Source of the DNA: Sulfuricurvum sp.
Lineage (GTDB): Bacteria > Campylobacterota > Campylobacteria > Campylobacterales > Sulfurimonadaceae
Reading direction: 5' to 3'
Assembly (NCBI GenBank): GCA_030693335.1
Contig: JAUYAU010000018.1
Location: 62,001 to 126,000, forward strand
Length of the DNA: 64,000 bases
Below the pieces are notes generated by a model, which saw nothing but the letters and a program-made list of their open reading frames with translations, ran no database searches and was not told the DNA's origin. A program made the position numbers and the translations under genes. The first letter of the stretch is position 1. The number at the start of each line of letters is the position of its first letter. Of this stretch, positions 52,189 to 61,521 are shown piece after piece.

Positions 52189-52827
52189 GAATTGACCGAT
52201 AAGACTTTCTCCAGCACGAACGTTACTGCCTGGATGAATACTGATTACTGCATTATGCGGAAGATAAAGAACTGTTCTCCCCTTCGCTAAAAAACCATAG
52301 CGACATCCCTCTTTTATTTTTTGCTCTGGCTGAGCTTCAACCTCAATAGAAAAACAGCTTTGCTCACTCATATGTTCAATAAATATTTCATCACCTGAAG
52401 CTGACCGGAACGAGAGGACTGATTTCTCATTCAAAGTCTCTGCAAGGGGGTTGGAAAGAGGAAGTGAAACGCCATGTCTGATTCGATAATCTTCCACCGT
52501 AGCATCAAAGGGAGCACGTAACATCGAAACATCCCACAATCCATTAAGAATCGTCACTTTTTTCATCATATTATCATCAATCAATGCATCTTCAACGCTT
52601 AATACAACCCCATCAATACTGCTGATAATTGAGTTGGCCTCATTAATAGTCGTTGTTCTTTCCGGATTACGGTAAATAAGAAGCAATGCAATCAAGACAG
52701 CACCGCTTAGAAATTGCAGCAAATGCAAAGTAGTCATCGTGAAAAAAATAAAAAACACACCTACGAACATACTTGGGAGCCATCCACGTTTTGAGAGGAT
52801 AAAGGTATCATTTTGTATCATCATCAT
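52183..52827 (-). CDS. Phosphatidylserine decarboxylase-related membrane protein lacking the pyruvoyl Ser
   Basis: A 214-residue protein with two N-terminal membrane helices and a Psd-like domain (LLIYRNPERTTTINEAN, ISSIDGVVLSVEDA, LRAPFDATVEDY). Active Psd enzymes self-cleave at a Gly-Ser to form the pyruvoyl group. Here the corresponding place reads YGFLAKGRTVLYLP with no Ser, and the usual Val-His before 'R-x-P' is DVS. It is therefore probably not a decarboxylase. The same kind of gene lies next to ftsH in Campylobacter (Cj1115c). It overlaps the end of the convergent pflB gene by six bases. Confidence 0.8.
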   Translation of the reverse strand: MMMIQNDTFILSKRGWLPSMFVGVFFIFFTMTTLHLLQFLSGAVLIALLLIYRNPERTTTINEANSIISSIDGVVLSVEDALIDDNMMKKVTILNGLWDVSMLRAPFDATVEDYRIRHGVSLPLSNPLAETLNEKSVLSFRSASGDEIFIEHMSEQSCFSIEVEAQPEQKIKEGCRYGFLAKGRTVLYLPHNAVISIHPGSNVRAGESLIGQFS

Positions 52828-52833
52828 TGCTCC

Positions 52834-54792
52834 CTATTCAGCAGTTTTCTCGCTCGTTTCATCTCTAGCTGTTGACTCTTTGCGAGGTTCAAGTTTTGTT
52901 TCCAAACCATTTTCTTTCTCAAATTTCTCGATAATCTCACGAACTTGGTCACCTGTAATATTCTCATGTTCATACAAAAGCTCGACCATCTTTTCTATTG
53001 CATCACGATACTCTTCAAGACGCCCTTTAACAGCAATATAATGCTCATCAAGAGAAACTTTTATGAAGGTATCCATATCTTCTGCCATTCTTTCACTATA
53101 TTCTCTTGCCTGGGCCATTCCTCCGCCTAAAAAGCTACTTCGCTGCTTTTCAAGTACCATCAGACCCGCTACATCGCTCATTCCATATACTTGAACCATC
53201 GCTTTAATAATATCCGTACTGCGCTCTAAATCATTGGCTGCACCCGTACTGATCTCACCGAAAAATACTTCTTCAGCCGCACGGCCGCCCAATAGAACAT
53301 CCACTTCTGCCCACAATTCATGGCGCTGCATTAAGTATTTATTCTCTTCCGGAGTGTTAAGGGTATATCCAAGCGCTGCAAGTCCGCGAGGTACAATCGA
53401 AACCTTGGAAACTTTTTTGGCACCTTTGGTTGTTTCCGCAAGAAGCGCATGCCCGCTCTCATGATATGCAACAATTCTTTTCTCTTTTTCATCAATGCGT
53501 CGGCTTTTCTTCGACAAGCCGGCGATTGCACGTTCAACTGCTTCGCGTAAATCTTCCTGACGAACTGTTTTTTGGCTTTTACGGCCGGCTAACAATGCAG
53601 CTTCATTAATAATATTAGCCAAATCAGCCCCTGCCAGGCCTGCTGTCAAACGTGCAATCTCTTCCACATCTGTATCCGGATCTCTTTTGATCCCTTTGAT
53701 ATGAACATTCAAAATATCAATACGTCCCTGAAAATCAGGTTTATCCACTAAGACTTGACGATCAAATCGACCTGGACGTAATAAAGCAGGATCCAAAATC
53801 TCAGGTCTGTTTGTCGCAGCTAAAATAATAATAGGAGTATCGGTTCCAAATCCATCCATTTCAGCAAGCAACTGATTGAGCGTTTGCTCACGCTCGTCAT
53901 TCCCTCCCATCATACCGCCTGCGGCACGGCTCTTTCCGATCGCATCAATTTCATCGATAAAAATAATAGAAGGGGCGTCTTTTTTTGCTTGTTCGAATAA
54001 ATCACGTACACGTGCAGCACCAACCCCTACAAACATCTCAATAAAACTTGAACCTGACACAGAATAAAATGGAACTTCAGCTTCACCTGCAACGGCTTTA
54101 GCAAGAAGGGTTTTACCTGTACCGGGACTACCTACCAGCAATACACCCTTAGGGATTTTAGCCCCCAGCTCCACGTAACGGTCCGGATAACGCAAGAAAT
54201 CAACGATTTCCAATACCTCTTCTTTTGCCTCTTGAACGCCGGCAACATCCGCAAATTTTGTTTTCGGTTTTTCTGAATTGACCAGTTTTTTAGAACTTCC
54301 CATTCCTAAAATACCGCCACCCATACTTTTTTGCATACGTCCTGCAAAAAACATCCAAATCGCAATAATGATTAAAAAGGGAAATAACCAGCCAAACATT
54401 TCCGTAAACCAGTTGCTCTCACTAAATCCGGTATAATTAATCCCTTGTGCATCTAATAGCGGAATAAGCGTTTGATCAGGGCCAACAATACGTGTGGTAT
54501 ACGCTACTTTACCCGCAGCATCACTACCGATGGCACGAATATACGATTGACCGATGGATACTTTTTCAACTTGCTTGTTATTAATAAGCCCTTTTAGCTC
54601 AGCATAACTTACATCCTGCGTTCGCGTAACGGCTTGCCCGTTAATCTTTCCTGCAAGACTGCTTTCATCGCCGATAAAAGCTTTAAACATCATAATTACA
54701 ACGATCGAAAATATCGCAAAAGTAATAAGTGGATTTTTATTAAAAAAATTGTCGTTTTTTTCCGGAGGTGTGTTTTGTTCTGGACTAGCCAT
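52834..54792 (-). CDS. ftsH: ATP-dependent zinc metalloprotease FtsH
   Basis: A 652-residue membrane-bound AAA protease for quality control of membrane and some soluble proteins. It has two N-terminal membrane helices (about 20-40 and 130-155), the Walker A GSPGTGKT (near 215), Walker [15 protein letters not shown] with [19 protein letters not shown], zinc site HESGH (near 438) and a C-terminal coiled, charged tail. Its start overlaps the prmA stop by eight bases. Confidence 0.98.
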   Translation of the reverse strand: MASPEQNTPPEKNDNFFNKNPLITFAIFSIVVIMMFKAFIGDESSLAGKINGQAVTRTQDVSYAELKGLINNKQVEKVSIGQSYIRAIGSDAAGKVAYTTRIVGPDQTLIPLLDAQGINYTGFSESNWFTEMFGWLFPFLIIIAIWMFFAGRMQKSMGGGILGMGSSKKLVNSEKPKTKFADVAGVQEAKEEVLEIVDFLRYPDRYVELGAKIPKGVLLVGSPGTGKTLLAKAVAGEAEVPFYSVSGSSFIEMFVGVGAARVRDLFEQAKKDAPSIIFIDEIDAIGKSRAAGGMMGGNDEREQTLNQLLAEMDGFGTDTPIIILAATNRPEILDPALLRPGRFDRQVLVDKPDFQGRIDILNVHIKGIKRDPDTDVEEIARLTAGLAGADLANIINEAALLAGRKSQKTVRQEDLREAVERAIAGLSKKSRRIDEKEKRIVAYHESGHALLAETTKGAKKVSKVSIVPRGLAALGYTLNTPEENKYLMQRHELWAEVDVLLGGRAAEEVFFGEISTGAANDLERSTDIIKAMVQVYGMSDVAGLMVLEKQRSSFLGGGMAQAREYSERMAEDMDTFIKVSLDEHYIAVKGRLEEYRDAIEKMVELLYEHENITGDQVREIIEKFEKENGLETKLEPRKESTARDETSEKTAE

Positions 54793-55627
54793 TGATTGGT
54801 TCCTTCTTGCTTAATACTAATGTAACCCACTCATTTTCCACAATACGCTGTTCTAGCGTACAGCTTTTATAAGCACGTAACACTTTATCTTCATATTTAT
54901 CCATAATACCTGACAAAATCAAGATGCCGTTGTCCCGTAAGCGCTTTTTGAGATCACTGGCAATAAATACCAAAACATCTGCAACAATATTAGCGACAAT
55001 GACATCATAAGTTTCACTGGTCTCTTGCACGGGGCCTTCCCACAATCGGCGAAACGAAACATTGTTTACATTAGCATTCAATGCTGAATTTTCAACGGAG
55101 ACAGGATCTGTATCACAAGCATCGACAATCGCCCCTTTCTTGATAGCGGCCATAGCTAAAATCCCGCTTCCGCATCCGACGTCCAAAACTTTGTCGCCTT
55201 CATTCACATGCGAAGCAATGGCGCGCAAACAGGATGCTGTAGTGGGGTGATGCCCCGTCCCAAAGGCGAGGGCCGGGTCAAGAGCAATATTCAGCATTCC
55301 CACCTTTGGAACTTCCCACGTTGGATGAATGTAAAAAGGGGATATTTCGATTGGGGTGATTGCACTTTGATATTGCGCGATCCAATCTTTATTTTTTTCT
55401 TTTGTTAAGGTAAGCTCAAGATCGATTACTTCGCCCGTTGCCCTTTGAAGTGCTTCGCTAAACTGTTCAATACCCCAGCTTATCGTTTCCAAATCTTCTT
55501 CACTGCGAATAACGAATCCATCCTCAATCTCTTCAAAACCGACAGGAATAACATCTATTAAAAAGTCACTAAATAATTCTAAATGCGATGATGGCTTTAC
55601 CACCAGCATATAATAGTAGTCTTGCAT
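54785..55627 (-). CDS. prmA: Ribosomal protein L11 methyltransferase
   Basis: A 280-residue SAM-dependent methyltransferase that trimethylates L11. The N-terminal recognition domain is followed by AFGTGHHPTTASCL, the SAM motif VLDVGCGSGILAMAA (near 145), CDTDPVSVENSALNA and DVIVANIVADVL. Its start abuts the cheY stop, giving the order cheY-prmA-ftsH known from Campylobacter. Confidence 0.95.
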   Translation of the reverse strand: MQDYYYMLVVKPSSHLELFSDFLIDVIPVGFEEIEDGFVIRSEEDLETISWGIEQFSEALQRATGEVIDLELTLTKEKNKDWIAQYQSAITPIEISPFYIHPTWEVPKVGMLNIALDPALAFGTGHHPTTASCLRAIASHVNEGDKVLDVGCGSGILAMAAIKKGAIVDACDTDPVSVENSALNANVNNVSFRRLWEGPVQETSETYDVIVANIVADVLVFIASDLKKRLRDNGILILSGIMDKYEDKVLRAYKSCTLEQRIVENEWVTLVLSKKEPING

Positions 55628-56001
55628 TAACCCTCAGTGCCAAGGACTGCTGCAAGCTTTTCTTTGAGGACTTGAGGAGTAAACGGTTTTACAATGTAGT
55701 TATTTACTCCCGCTTTTAGCGCAGTAATAACTTCTGTTTTTCCACCCTCAGTTGTAACCATAATAATTGGAAGATCCGTGAAACGTGCATCGGCACGAAC
55801 TTTTTTAACCAGTTCCAGTCCATTCATCTCCGGCATGTTCCAGTCAGTTATGAGCATTCCCATATCTGCATTCTCGTTCAAAACATTCCATCCTTGAACG
55901 CCGTCTTCTCCTTCTAAAACATCTTCATATCCAAGACGTGAAAGAGTATTTTTAATAATACGGCGCATTGTCGAACTATCATCTACAACCAGTAATTTCA
56001 A
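55627..56001 (-). CDS. cheY: Chemotaxis response regulator CheY
   Basis: A 124-residue single receiver domain that switches the flagellar motor when phosphorylated. The acidic pair is in LLVVDDSSTMRR, the phosphorylated Asp in LITDWNMPEMNG, the Thr in MVTTEGG and the Lys in YIVKPFTP. A TTG start at 56001 is preferred: AAAGGA lies seven bases upstream and the protein then begins MKLLVVDD as usual. An upstream frame start would add seven unconserved residues. Confidence 0.95.
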   Translation of the reverse strand: MKLLVVDDSSTMRRIIKNTLSRLGYEDVLEGEDGVQGWNVLNENADMGMLITDWNMPEMNGLELVKKVRADARFTDLPIIMVTTEGGKTEVITALKAGVNNYIVKPFTPQVLKEKLAAVLGTEG

Positions 56002-56075
56002 GGCAAGTCCTTTACAATTCAAATAATTCTCTAGAATAACTATCCAATGATAGCCAAACGAACTTTGTGTGAAGT

Positions 56076-56774
56076 TTAAAAAAAGCGTTTTAGGTCAATT
56101 GTTCCCTCATAAAATGCTTTTCCAATAATAACACCTGCTACTTCACCTGTTGCCAGTAAAGCCTCAATGTCACTATCATCCTTTACTCCGCCGCTGGCTA
56201 TGGTTGGAATTCCACACGCTTGTGCTATTTCAAGAGTAAAATCGACATTTACACCAGAAAGTGTACCGTCACGCCCAACATCGGTACAAATAATCGCTTC
56301 AACACCTGCATCTGCAAATAACCGTGCCAAATCAGTAGCTCTCATGGAACTCACTTCGCCCCACCCCTCAACTGCAACATAACCATCGATGGCATCAATG
56401 CCGACAACAATCGGATATTTTGTCGCCATTGCTTTAACAAATTCAGGATCCCGCAAAGCAATCGATCCTAAGATCAGCCGATCAATCCCAAGATCAAGAT
56501 AGCGCTTAATCGTCGCTTCATCACGGATTCCACCGCCTAACTGAAGCTTCACTTTACAGTTTTCACGAATCGCGCGTATTTGATCTAAATTTTTAGGTTC
56601 ACCTGCGAATGCACCATTAAGATCTACCAAATGAACCCATGTGGCACCCATTTCTTCAAATGTTTTGACAAGTTCCCAGGGTGTATCTGAATATATTTTT
56701 GCACTTTCCATCAACCCTTTGGTGAGACGGACAGCTTTTCCATCTTTTAGATCGATTGCGGGAAAAATAGTCAT
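56076..56774 (-). CDS. hisA: ProFAR isomerase (histidine synthesis)
   Basis: A 232-residue TIM-barrel isomerase. The phosphate-binding halves are visible ([17 protein letters not shown] at the start, [12 protein letters not shown] near residue 78, [16 protein letters not shown] near 165 and [12 protein letters not shown] near 195). It follows hisH after 12 bases. The rest of the his pathway, including hisF, is not in the window. Confidence 0.96.
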   Translation of the reverse strand: MTIFPAIDLKDGKAVRLTKGLMESAKIYSDTPWELVKTFEEMGATWVHLVDLNGAFAGEPKNLDQIRAIRENCKVKLQLGGGIRDEATIKRYLDLGIDRLILGSIALRDPEFVKAMATKYPIVVGIDAIDGYVAVEGWGEVSSMRATDLARLFADAGVEAIICTDVGRDGTLSGVNVDFTLEIAQACGIPTIASGGVKDDSDIEALLATGEVAGVIIGKAFYEGTIDLKRFF

Positions 56775-56786
56775 CGTTTGTATCCT

Positions 56787-57398
56787 TTACAGCGTAATAA
56801 AATTTTTAAGTAATCGAAGTCCGTTTTCGTGACTTTTTTCAGGATGAGGCTGTATCCCCATGACATTGTCCCGCGCCACGGCACTTGTAAATTCATATCC
56901 ATAAACCGTTTCACCGATACTGTGCTCTTTGTGTGCGCATAATGCATGATAGGAGTGAACAAAATAGAGATAATGTCCTTCATCCAATCCTTCAAAAAGG
57001 GGATGGCCATGCGTTTGCATCCGATTCCATCCCATGTGAGGTACCTTCAGCGGAGTATGAAAACGGCTTGAGTCAAAAGCAACAACGCGTCCGGGGATCA
57101 AACCCAATCCTGCCGTGATTCCGAACTCTTCACTTGAATCAAACAACAGCTGCATACCCAAACAAATACCTAAGACGTATTTTCCGCTTTTCGCGTATTC
57201 CTTAACCGCTTCATCCATTCCGTTGGTTTTCAAATGCTCCATTGCATCCCCGAATGCACCGACACCGGGGAGGATAATTCGATCGTATTGAGCTAGCTTT
57301 TCAGGATTGGATTCAATGAGTACATGTTCACCCAGCACACTAAAAGCATTTCGCACACTCGCTAAGTTCCCCATATTGTAATCAACAATAGCGATCAA
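56787..57398 (-). CDS. hisH: Imidazole glycerol phosphate synthase, glutaminase subunit
   Basis: A 203-residue class I glutamine amidotransferase that feeds ammonia to HisF. It has VDYNMGNLASVRNA, the oxyanion PGVGAFGDAM, the nucleophile Cys in GICLGMQLLFDSSEE (near residue 80) and His/Glu in IQPHPEKS near 185. The start overlaps the preceding gene's stop by four bases. Confidence 0.96.
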   Translation of the reverse strand: MIAIVDYNMGNLASVRNAFSVLGEHVLIESNPEKLAQYDRIILPGVGAFGDAMEHLKTNGMDEAVKEYAKSGKYVLGICLGMQLLFDSSEEFGITAGLGLIPGRVVAFDSSRFHTPLKVPHMGWNRMQTHGHPLFEGLDEGHYLYFVHSYHALCAHKEHSIGETVYGYEFTSAVARDNVMGIQPHPEKSHENGLRLLKNFITL

Positions 57399-58306
57399 TG
57401 ACGTTCTCCTAAATTGGTAAAACGGATGTAAATTGCAAGCCCTATCAACAGCATCGCCACCCCTCCTATAATATAAATAGCATTGACTAACATCGCAGGT
57501 TCCGTCATTGCAAATTTAAAGACCAGCATCAATGCTTCAATAGAAAGGGCAATAATAATAGAGCCTAAAAAACGGACCATTGTTTTATGAATGCTGGAAG
57601 CATGATCATTTTTAAGCCGCCCGAGAACCTCTTCCTCAAAAAGGGTTTTGACCAAATCAAATATGGCCAGAGACAAAGTGAGCAAAATGGTTGATTCAAA
57701 AATGTCTTTAATCTCAATGCTTTCAATATGACCAAATCCGTAGGACAAAAATCCTTCAATCCCTTTGACGAAAAGGAGCAATGAGACAAAAGAAAGAACA
57801 AGCGTAAATCCTGCATATCCCAATCTAAAAAAACGACCTGCTGCTGATTCAAGTGCCATAGGATGAGCAATTTTCAATACTTCATTCAATGGCATATCGA
57901 TACAAGCCACATAGATAATTTCACCATGCTCATCAAAAATAGGCTGAGAAGCGGTTACCGTCAAATCATCATTAAGTAACGAAGGATAAGGGTCGGTGAT
58001 GGTACACCTCTGCTCATGCATCGCACGATAATAGTAAGCACGCGTAGAGCGGCTTTTACCATTGTCTTCTTCTTTCTTCTTGCCATCTTTAAGATACGTG
58101 GCTCCTACTTGATTGCCTTTGGCATCAAGCAGATACATCGCGTCAATACCCTCTAAATCGCCTCGGATTTTAAGCATACGGGCCATAATCGACTCAACGG
58201 AAACCGAAGGAAGGTGATTGGGTAGGTTTTTATGAAAGAGATAACAAAAATAGGCCCTTGCCTTTGGGCGAATTTCAGAATATTGCTGTATTTCTTGAAT
58301 GACCAT
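57395..58306 (-). CDS. PDC/Cache sensor-like membrane protein
   Basis: A 303-residue protein. The N-terminal about 150 residues resemble a PDC/Cache sensor (MYLLDAKGNQVGATYLKDG, STRAYYYRAMHEQRCTITDPYPS, 'IFDEHGEIIYVACIDMPL'). Three or four membrane helices follow (LGYAGFTLVLSFVSLLLFV, IFESTILLTLSLAIFDLV, FLGSIIIALSIEALMLVF, AIYIIGGVAMLLIGLAIYI). There is no signalling output domain (no HAMP, kinase or methyl-accepting domain). No membrane helix precedes the sensor part, so it may be cytoplasmic or have a start I have missed. Function unknown. Confidence 0.7.
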   Translation of the reverse strand: MVIQEIQQYSEIRPKARAYFCYLFHKNLPNHLPSVSVESIMARMLKIRGDLEGIDAMYLLDAKGNQVGATYLKDGKKKEEDNGKSRSTRAYYYRAMHEQRCTITDPYPSLLNDDLTVTASQPIFDEHGEIIYVACIDMPLNEVLKIAHPMALESAAGRFFRLGYAGFTLVLSFVSLLLFVKGIEGFLSYGFGHIESIEIKDIFESTILLTLSLAIFDLVKTLFEEEVLGRLKNDHASSIHKTMVRFLGSIIIALSIEALMLVFKFAMTEPAMLVNAIYIIGGVAMLLIGLAIYIRFTNLGERH

Positions 58307-58372
58307 CGCTTCGAACCTTTCTCATAGATCTAAATTAAAAAATTGTAGCTTGTTTGCGCTATAGTTACGCTT

Positions 58373-59359
58373 ATGAATAGATCCATTTTCCGTATTGCTA
58401 TTGTTCGACTTAGTGCGCTTGGTGACATTGTCAATACCGCAGTAGTATTGCAAATTATTCACAACCATTATCCCGATGCCATCATCGATTGGTTTGTCGA
58501 AGAGGCCTTTGCCCCTGTTTTAAGCGAGCATCCGTTACTCAATGAAGTCATCTCCATCCCTCTCAAAAGAGTTAAAAAGCAAAAAAGCATTTCACTGTTA
58601 CGCACTACTATCCGCTCATTACGCTCACGTGAACCCTATGAGCATATTATTGATGCACAAGGACTTTTAAAATCAGCCATAGTGACCTCATTTTTACGCG
58701 GACCTGTACATGGTTTTGATCGTCACAGTGCCAGAGAGGGGATTGCTTCTTGGTTTTATACCACAACTTCTGCTATTGCCTACGATACAAATATCATCAA
58801 ACGAAACGTAATGGTGATCACGCAAGCGCTCAATATTCCCTATTCTGATGCGCTAATAGAACAAAAACTTCCTGTGTTTGCGTACACTCCTGCCACTGAA
58901 AATGAACAAAAAATTGCGCTTGTCATCGGTGCTTCATGGCCCAGCAAATGTTATCCCAAAGAACACTTTGCCACCCTGTGTGGTTTGCTTCCCTATCCTT
59001 GCCATCTTGTTTGGGGAAGCCAAAGTGAATACCAAGACGCACTATGGATAGTGCAACATTGCACTAATGCCATCATCACAGATAAAATGTCCCTTCCGCA
59101 GCTCGTTAACTTTATCGCCAGCTGCACGCTTACCATTGGCAATGATACGGGACCTACCCACATCGCGTGGGCCATGAACCGCCCCTCTATCACCCTTTTT
59201 GGTCCAACCAACGAACGGATGATCTATCCAACTGCCGTGAATGTCGGCATAAAATCCCCTTCTATCGTTGATATATACCATATCAATCGCAATGATTTTT
59301 CGATAAACGAAATCTCACCCGAAACTATTTCTACAAAAGCGCTGAAACTCTTATGCTAG
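58373..59359 (+). CDS. waaC: Lipopolysaccharide heptosyltransferase I
   Basis: A 328-residue GT9-family glycosyltransferase adding the first heptose to the LPS inner core. It has IVRLSALGDIVNTAVVL at the start, IDAQGLLKSAIVT and the sugar-nucleotide-binding end 'TIGNDTGPTHIAWAMNRPSITLFGPT'. It is followed directly by htrB, as in Campylobacter. Confidence 0.93.
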   Translation: MNRSIFRIAIVRLSALGDIVNTAVVLQIIHNHYPDAIIDWFVEEAFAPVLSEHPLLNEVISIPLKRVKKQKSISLLRTTIRSLRSREPYEHIIDAQGLLKSAIVTSFLRGPVHGFDRHSAREGIASWFYTTTSAIAYDTNIIKRNVMVITQALNIPYSDALIEQKLPVFAYTPATENEQKIALVIGASWPSKCYPKEHFATLCGLLPYPCHLVWGSQSEYQDALWIVQHCTNAIITDKMSLPQLVNFIASCTLTIGNDTGPTHIAWAMNRPSITLFGPTNERMIYPTAVNVGIKSPSIVDIYHINRNDFSINEISPETISTKALKLLC

Positions 59360-60234
59360 GATTTCGTCTTTTTCTTCTGTTTGATTGGCTGGTCATGAAA
59401 ATCCCACGCAGTATCCGAAAGAAACTCTTTTTTACCCTCGCCTCTCTCGCGCACAAACTCGCTGGAAAACGCAACCGTATCATCCAAGCAAACCTCAATT
59501 TTGCATTTGACGATGAACTGAATTTGCATGAAAAAAAAGAGATTGAGGGCTATTGCTACCAAAACTTAGCCCTCAATTTACTACAAGTGATGGAAAATAG
59601 ACGAAATACTACAGAAGATTTGGCGAAACAGGTGACGTTTGAAAACAGAGAGATGGTTGACTTATATTTAAGCAAAAATCGTCCGCTAATTTTTATCTCT
59701 GCCCATCATGGAAATTGGGAAATCGGTGCCGCTTCACTGGCTGCCTTAATCACTCCCATCACTTCAATCTACAAAGGGCTGGACAATGACGCCTTTAATC
59801 CCTACTTATTGGAAGCTAGAAGTCGTCATCGCCTTAACCTCATCGAAAAAAATGGAGCGATCAAGCATCTCGCCCGTGCGTTGAAAAACAATCAATGCGT
59901 ATCGCTTTTGATCGATCAATCCAGCAATGCAAAATCCGGTATTAAGGTGAATTTTTTCAATCATCCTACCTACCATACCTCTGCGGCAGCACAGCTCTCC
60001 CGAAAATACAATGCCCCCATTATCGGTTTGTACATTTATACCGAGGATGAAGAGAATTACGTCATCCGATTTGTTGAGCCTATTGAAGTTGAGGGAGACG
60101 ATGAACAATCTATTCTCAACGCAACACAACGCCAAGTGGATGATCTAGAAAAAGTAATCCGTGACAACCCAAAATTTTGGTTTTGGTGCCACAAACGGTG
60201 GAAAAGCGAATTTAACGAAATTTATACCGGATAA
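59353..60234 (+). CDS. htrB: Lipid A biosynthesis acyltransferase (HtrB/LpxL family)
   Basis: A 293-residue inner-membrane acyltransferase adding a secondary acyl chain to lipid A. The catalytic HX4E motif is HHGNWE (near residue 119), followed by YKGLDNDAFN and LIDQSSNAKSGIKVNFF. It overlaps waaC by seven bases. The 3' end overlaps the convergent dUTPase gene by 13 bases. Confidence 0.93.
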   Translation: MLGFRLFLLFDWLVMKIPRSIRKKLFFTLASLAHKLAGKRNRIIQANLNFAFDDELNLHEKKEIEGYCYQNLALNLLQVMENRRNTTEDLAKQVTFENREMVDLYLSKNRPLIFISAHHGNWEIGAASLAALITPITSIYKGLDNDAFNPYLLEARSRHRLNLIEKNGAIKHLARALKNNQCVSLLIDQSSNAKSGIKVNFFNHPTYHTSAAAQLSRKYNAPIIGLYIYTEDEENYVIRFVEPIEVEGDDEQSILNATQRQVDDLEKVIRDNPKFWFWCHKRWKSEFNEIYTG

Positions 60235-60908
60235 GCTGATTTTAGAGCATCATACAATTGTGTCGGCGTCATATCAGGGTTCTGATCCCATGCACGCTTC
60301 ATTACCACATTGTCCTCTTCCCCATTCCATACTTTTATATAGCTTCCCTCTTTATAACCGTGATCTTGACGGAATTGATTAAGGATATTTTTGCCGACAT
60401 ACAAACGGTACAGCTGTGTCGCATTTAACGCTCCCAGATGCGCCAGTTCGAAAAATTCTTCGATCAATGCTCCGATCATTTCAGGAGAGACAGGAATCAG
60501 AGAGAGTCTCATCACATTTTCTATGCGGAACATCAAAAGCTCATCATTACCAAAACTCAAATCCGTATCATTATTAATCTTTAGGTACTCAGGTGTTTGA
60601 GCGATTCGTTCAACCAGTTGGGCAATAGTTTCCGATCCTGTTTTGTGCGCAAATTCCAACACCAAACTCATCACAAAGTGCCATACATCAACAATTTCGA
60701 TTTGCAGATTTGCATAATCGGTCTCTTGAGCAATACTTTTCCAATGCTTCCAGCCGAAGGAGTCGATCATTTCGGCAGATTCCATCGTAATACAACGGCG
60801 CCAATTGATCTTTTTACCGTTCTTCGTTATTCCGTTTTCCCACCCTTTTCCATTGGTAGCATCATTGAGCTGCTGCTGAAGTTCAAACATACAAAGTAGT
60901 TTATTCAT
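60222..60908 (-). CDS. dut: Dimeric dUTP diphosphatase (Campylobacter type)
   Basis: A 228-residue all-helical dUTPase that hydrolyses dUTP to dUMP. The metal-binding helices appear as ITMESAEMIDSFGWKHWKS (near residue 45) and LQIEIVDVWHFVMSL (near 75). It is unrelated to the trimeric beta-type dUTPase. ATG 60908 is preferred because AAAAGG lies six bases upstream; an in-frame TTG five codons earlier overlaps that ribosome site. Confidence 0.9.
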   Translation of the reverse strand: MNKLLCMFELQQQLNDATNGKGWENGITKNGKKINWRRCITMESAEMIDSFGWKHWKSIAQETDYANLQIEIVDVWHFVMSLVLEFAHKTGSETIAQLVERIAQTPEYLKINNDTDLSFGNDELLMFRIENVMRLSLIPVSPEMIGALIEEFFELAHLGALNATQLYRLYVGKNILNQFRQDHGYKEGSYIKVWNGEEDNVVMKRAWDQNPDMTPTQLYDALKSAYPV

Positions 60909-60950
60909 AATAATCCTTTTCAAAGTGTGAAATTATAGGTAAAATTCCCT

Positions 60951-61127
60951 ATGCAAAAAATTATCTGCCAAAAATGTATCTATTATTTTGTTACATGGGA
61001 AGCCAATCAGCCCCACGGATGCAAAGCGTATGGATTTAAAAGCAAATATATCCCATCACAAGTTGTCCTAAGCTCCAGCGGAAAACCATGCACCTTTTTT
61101 GAATCTAAAGCTCCCGTTTCCAAATAA
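60951..61127 (+). CDS. 58-residue four-cysteine protein, likely zinc-binding
   Basis: A short gene beginning MQKIICQKCIYYFVTW and continuing with 'HGCKAYGFKSKYIPS' and 'SSGKPCTFFESK'. Cysteines lie at 6, 9, 24 and 47. This pattern (CxxC, aromatic-W, GC-x-AYGFKS, SSGxxC) belongs to a small conserved protein widespread in Proteobacteria with no known function and sometimes misannotated as a glycosylase. It is divergent from dut and its 3' end overlaps the PNPOx-like gene by 23 bases. The conserved motif argues strongly that it is real. Confidence 0.75.
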   Translation: MQKIICQKCIYYFVTWEANQPHGCKAYGFKSKYIPSQVVLSSSGKPCTFFESKAPVSK

Positions 61128-61521
61128 GTTTTTTTCCAAAACCCAACGTATTATCGGTCATTTTGATCGTATCAAGTTCAATCTTCCATAGCGTTGGATT
61201 CATAGCAACAGCATACGGAAATCTTTTCAGATACAGGTTTTTTTCGCGTTCATCTTCAACTGTTGTGATATTACCGCTAAATTGTATCCCCTGAATTTTT
61301 CCGACCACTTTTGTTTCTTGTGCTATGGTACCGGCCACACGCATATTCATCTTGATATTTTGGATATGCATTGTTTGCTCGTCCGATGCTATGATAAAAA
61401 CAACTGCATCTGCATCAAAAGCATAAAATGCCGAGCAGCACCACAAAGACTCCCCGAAAGTAGCCAAAGAGAGGAGGTGATGTTTGGAAATAAATTTTTC
61501 TATCTTCTCATCCATAGCCAT
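61105..61521 (-). CDS. Pyridoxamine 5'-phosphate oxidase-like (FMN-binding) protein
   Basis: A 138-residue split-barrel protein of the PNPOx-like/YhbP group: FISKHHLLSLATFGESLWCCSAFYAFD, FIIASDEQTMHIQNIKMN and VAGTIAQETKVVGKIQGIQFSG are typical strands. It is probably a flavin-binding protein; the substrate is unknown. ATG 61521 lies just inside the OvoB gene's end (overlap of 14 bases); a further in-frame ATG at 61515 is equally possible. It is the last gene of the ovothiol-type cluster on this strand. Confidence 0.75.
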   Translation of the reverse strand: MAMDEKIEKFISKHHLLSLATFGESLWCCSAFYAFDADAVVFIIASDEQTMHIQNIKMNMRVAGTIAQETKVVGKIQGIQFSGNITTVEDEREKNLYLKRFPYAVAMNPTLWKIELDTIKMTDNTLGFGKKLIWKREL

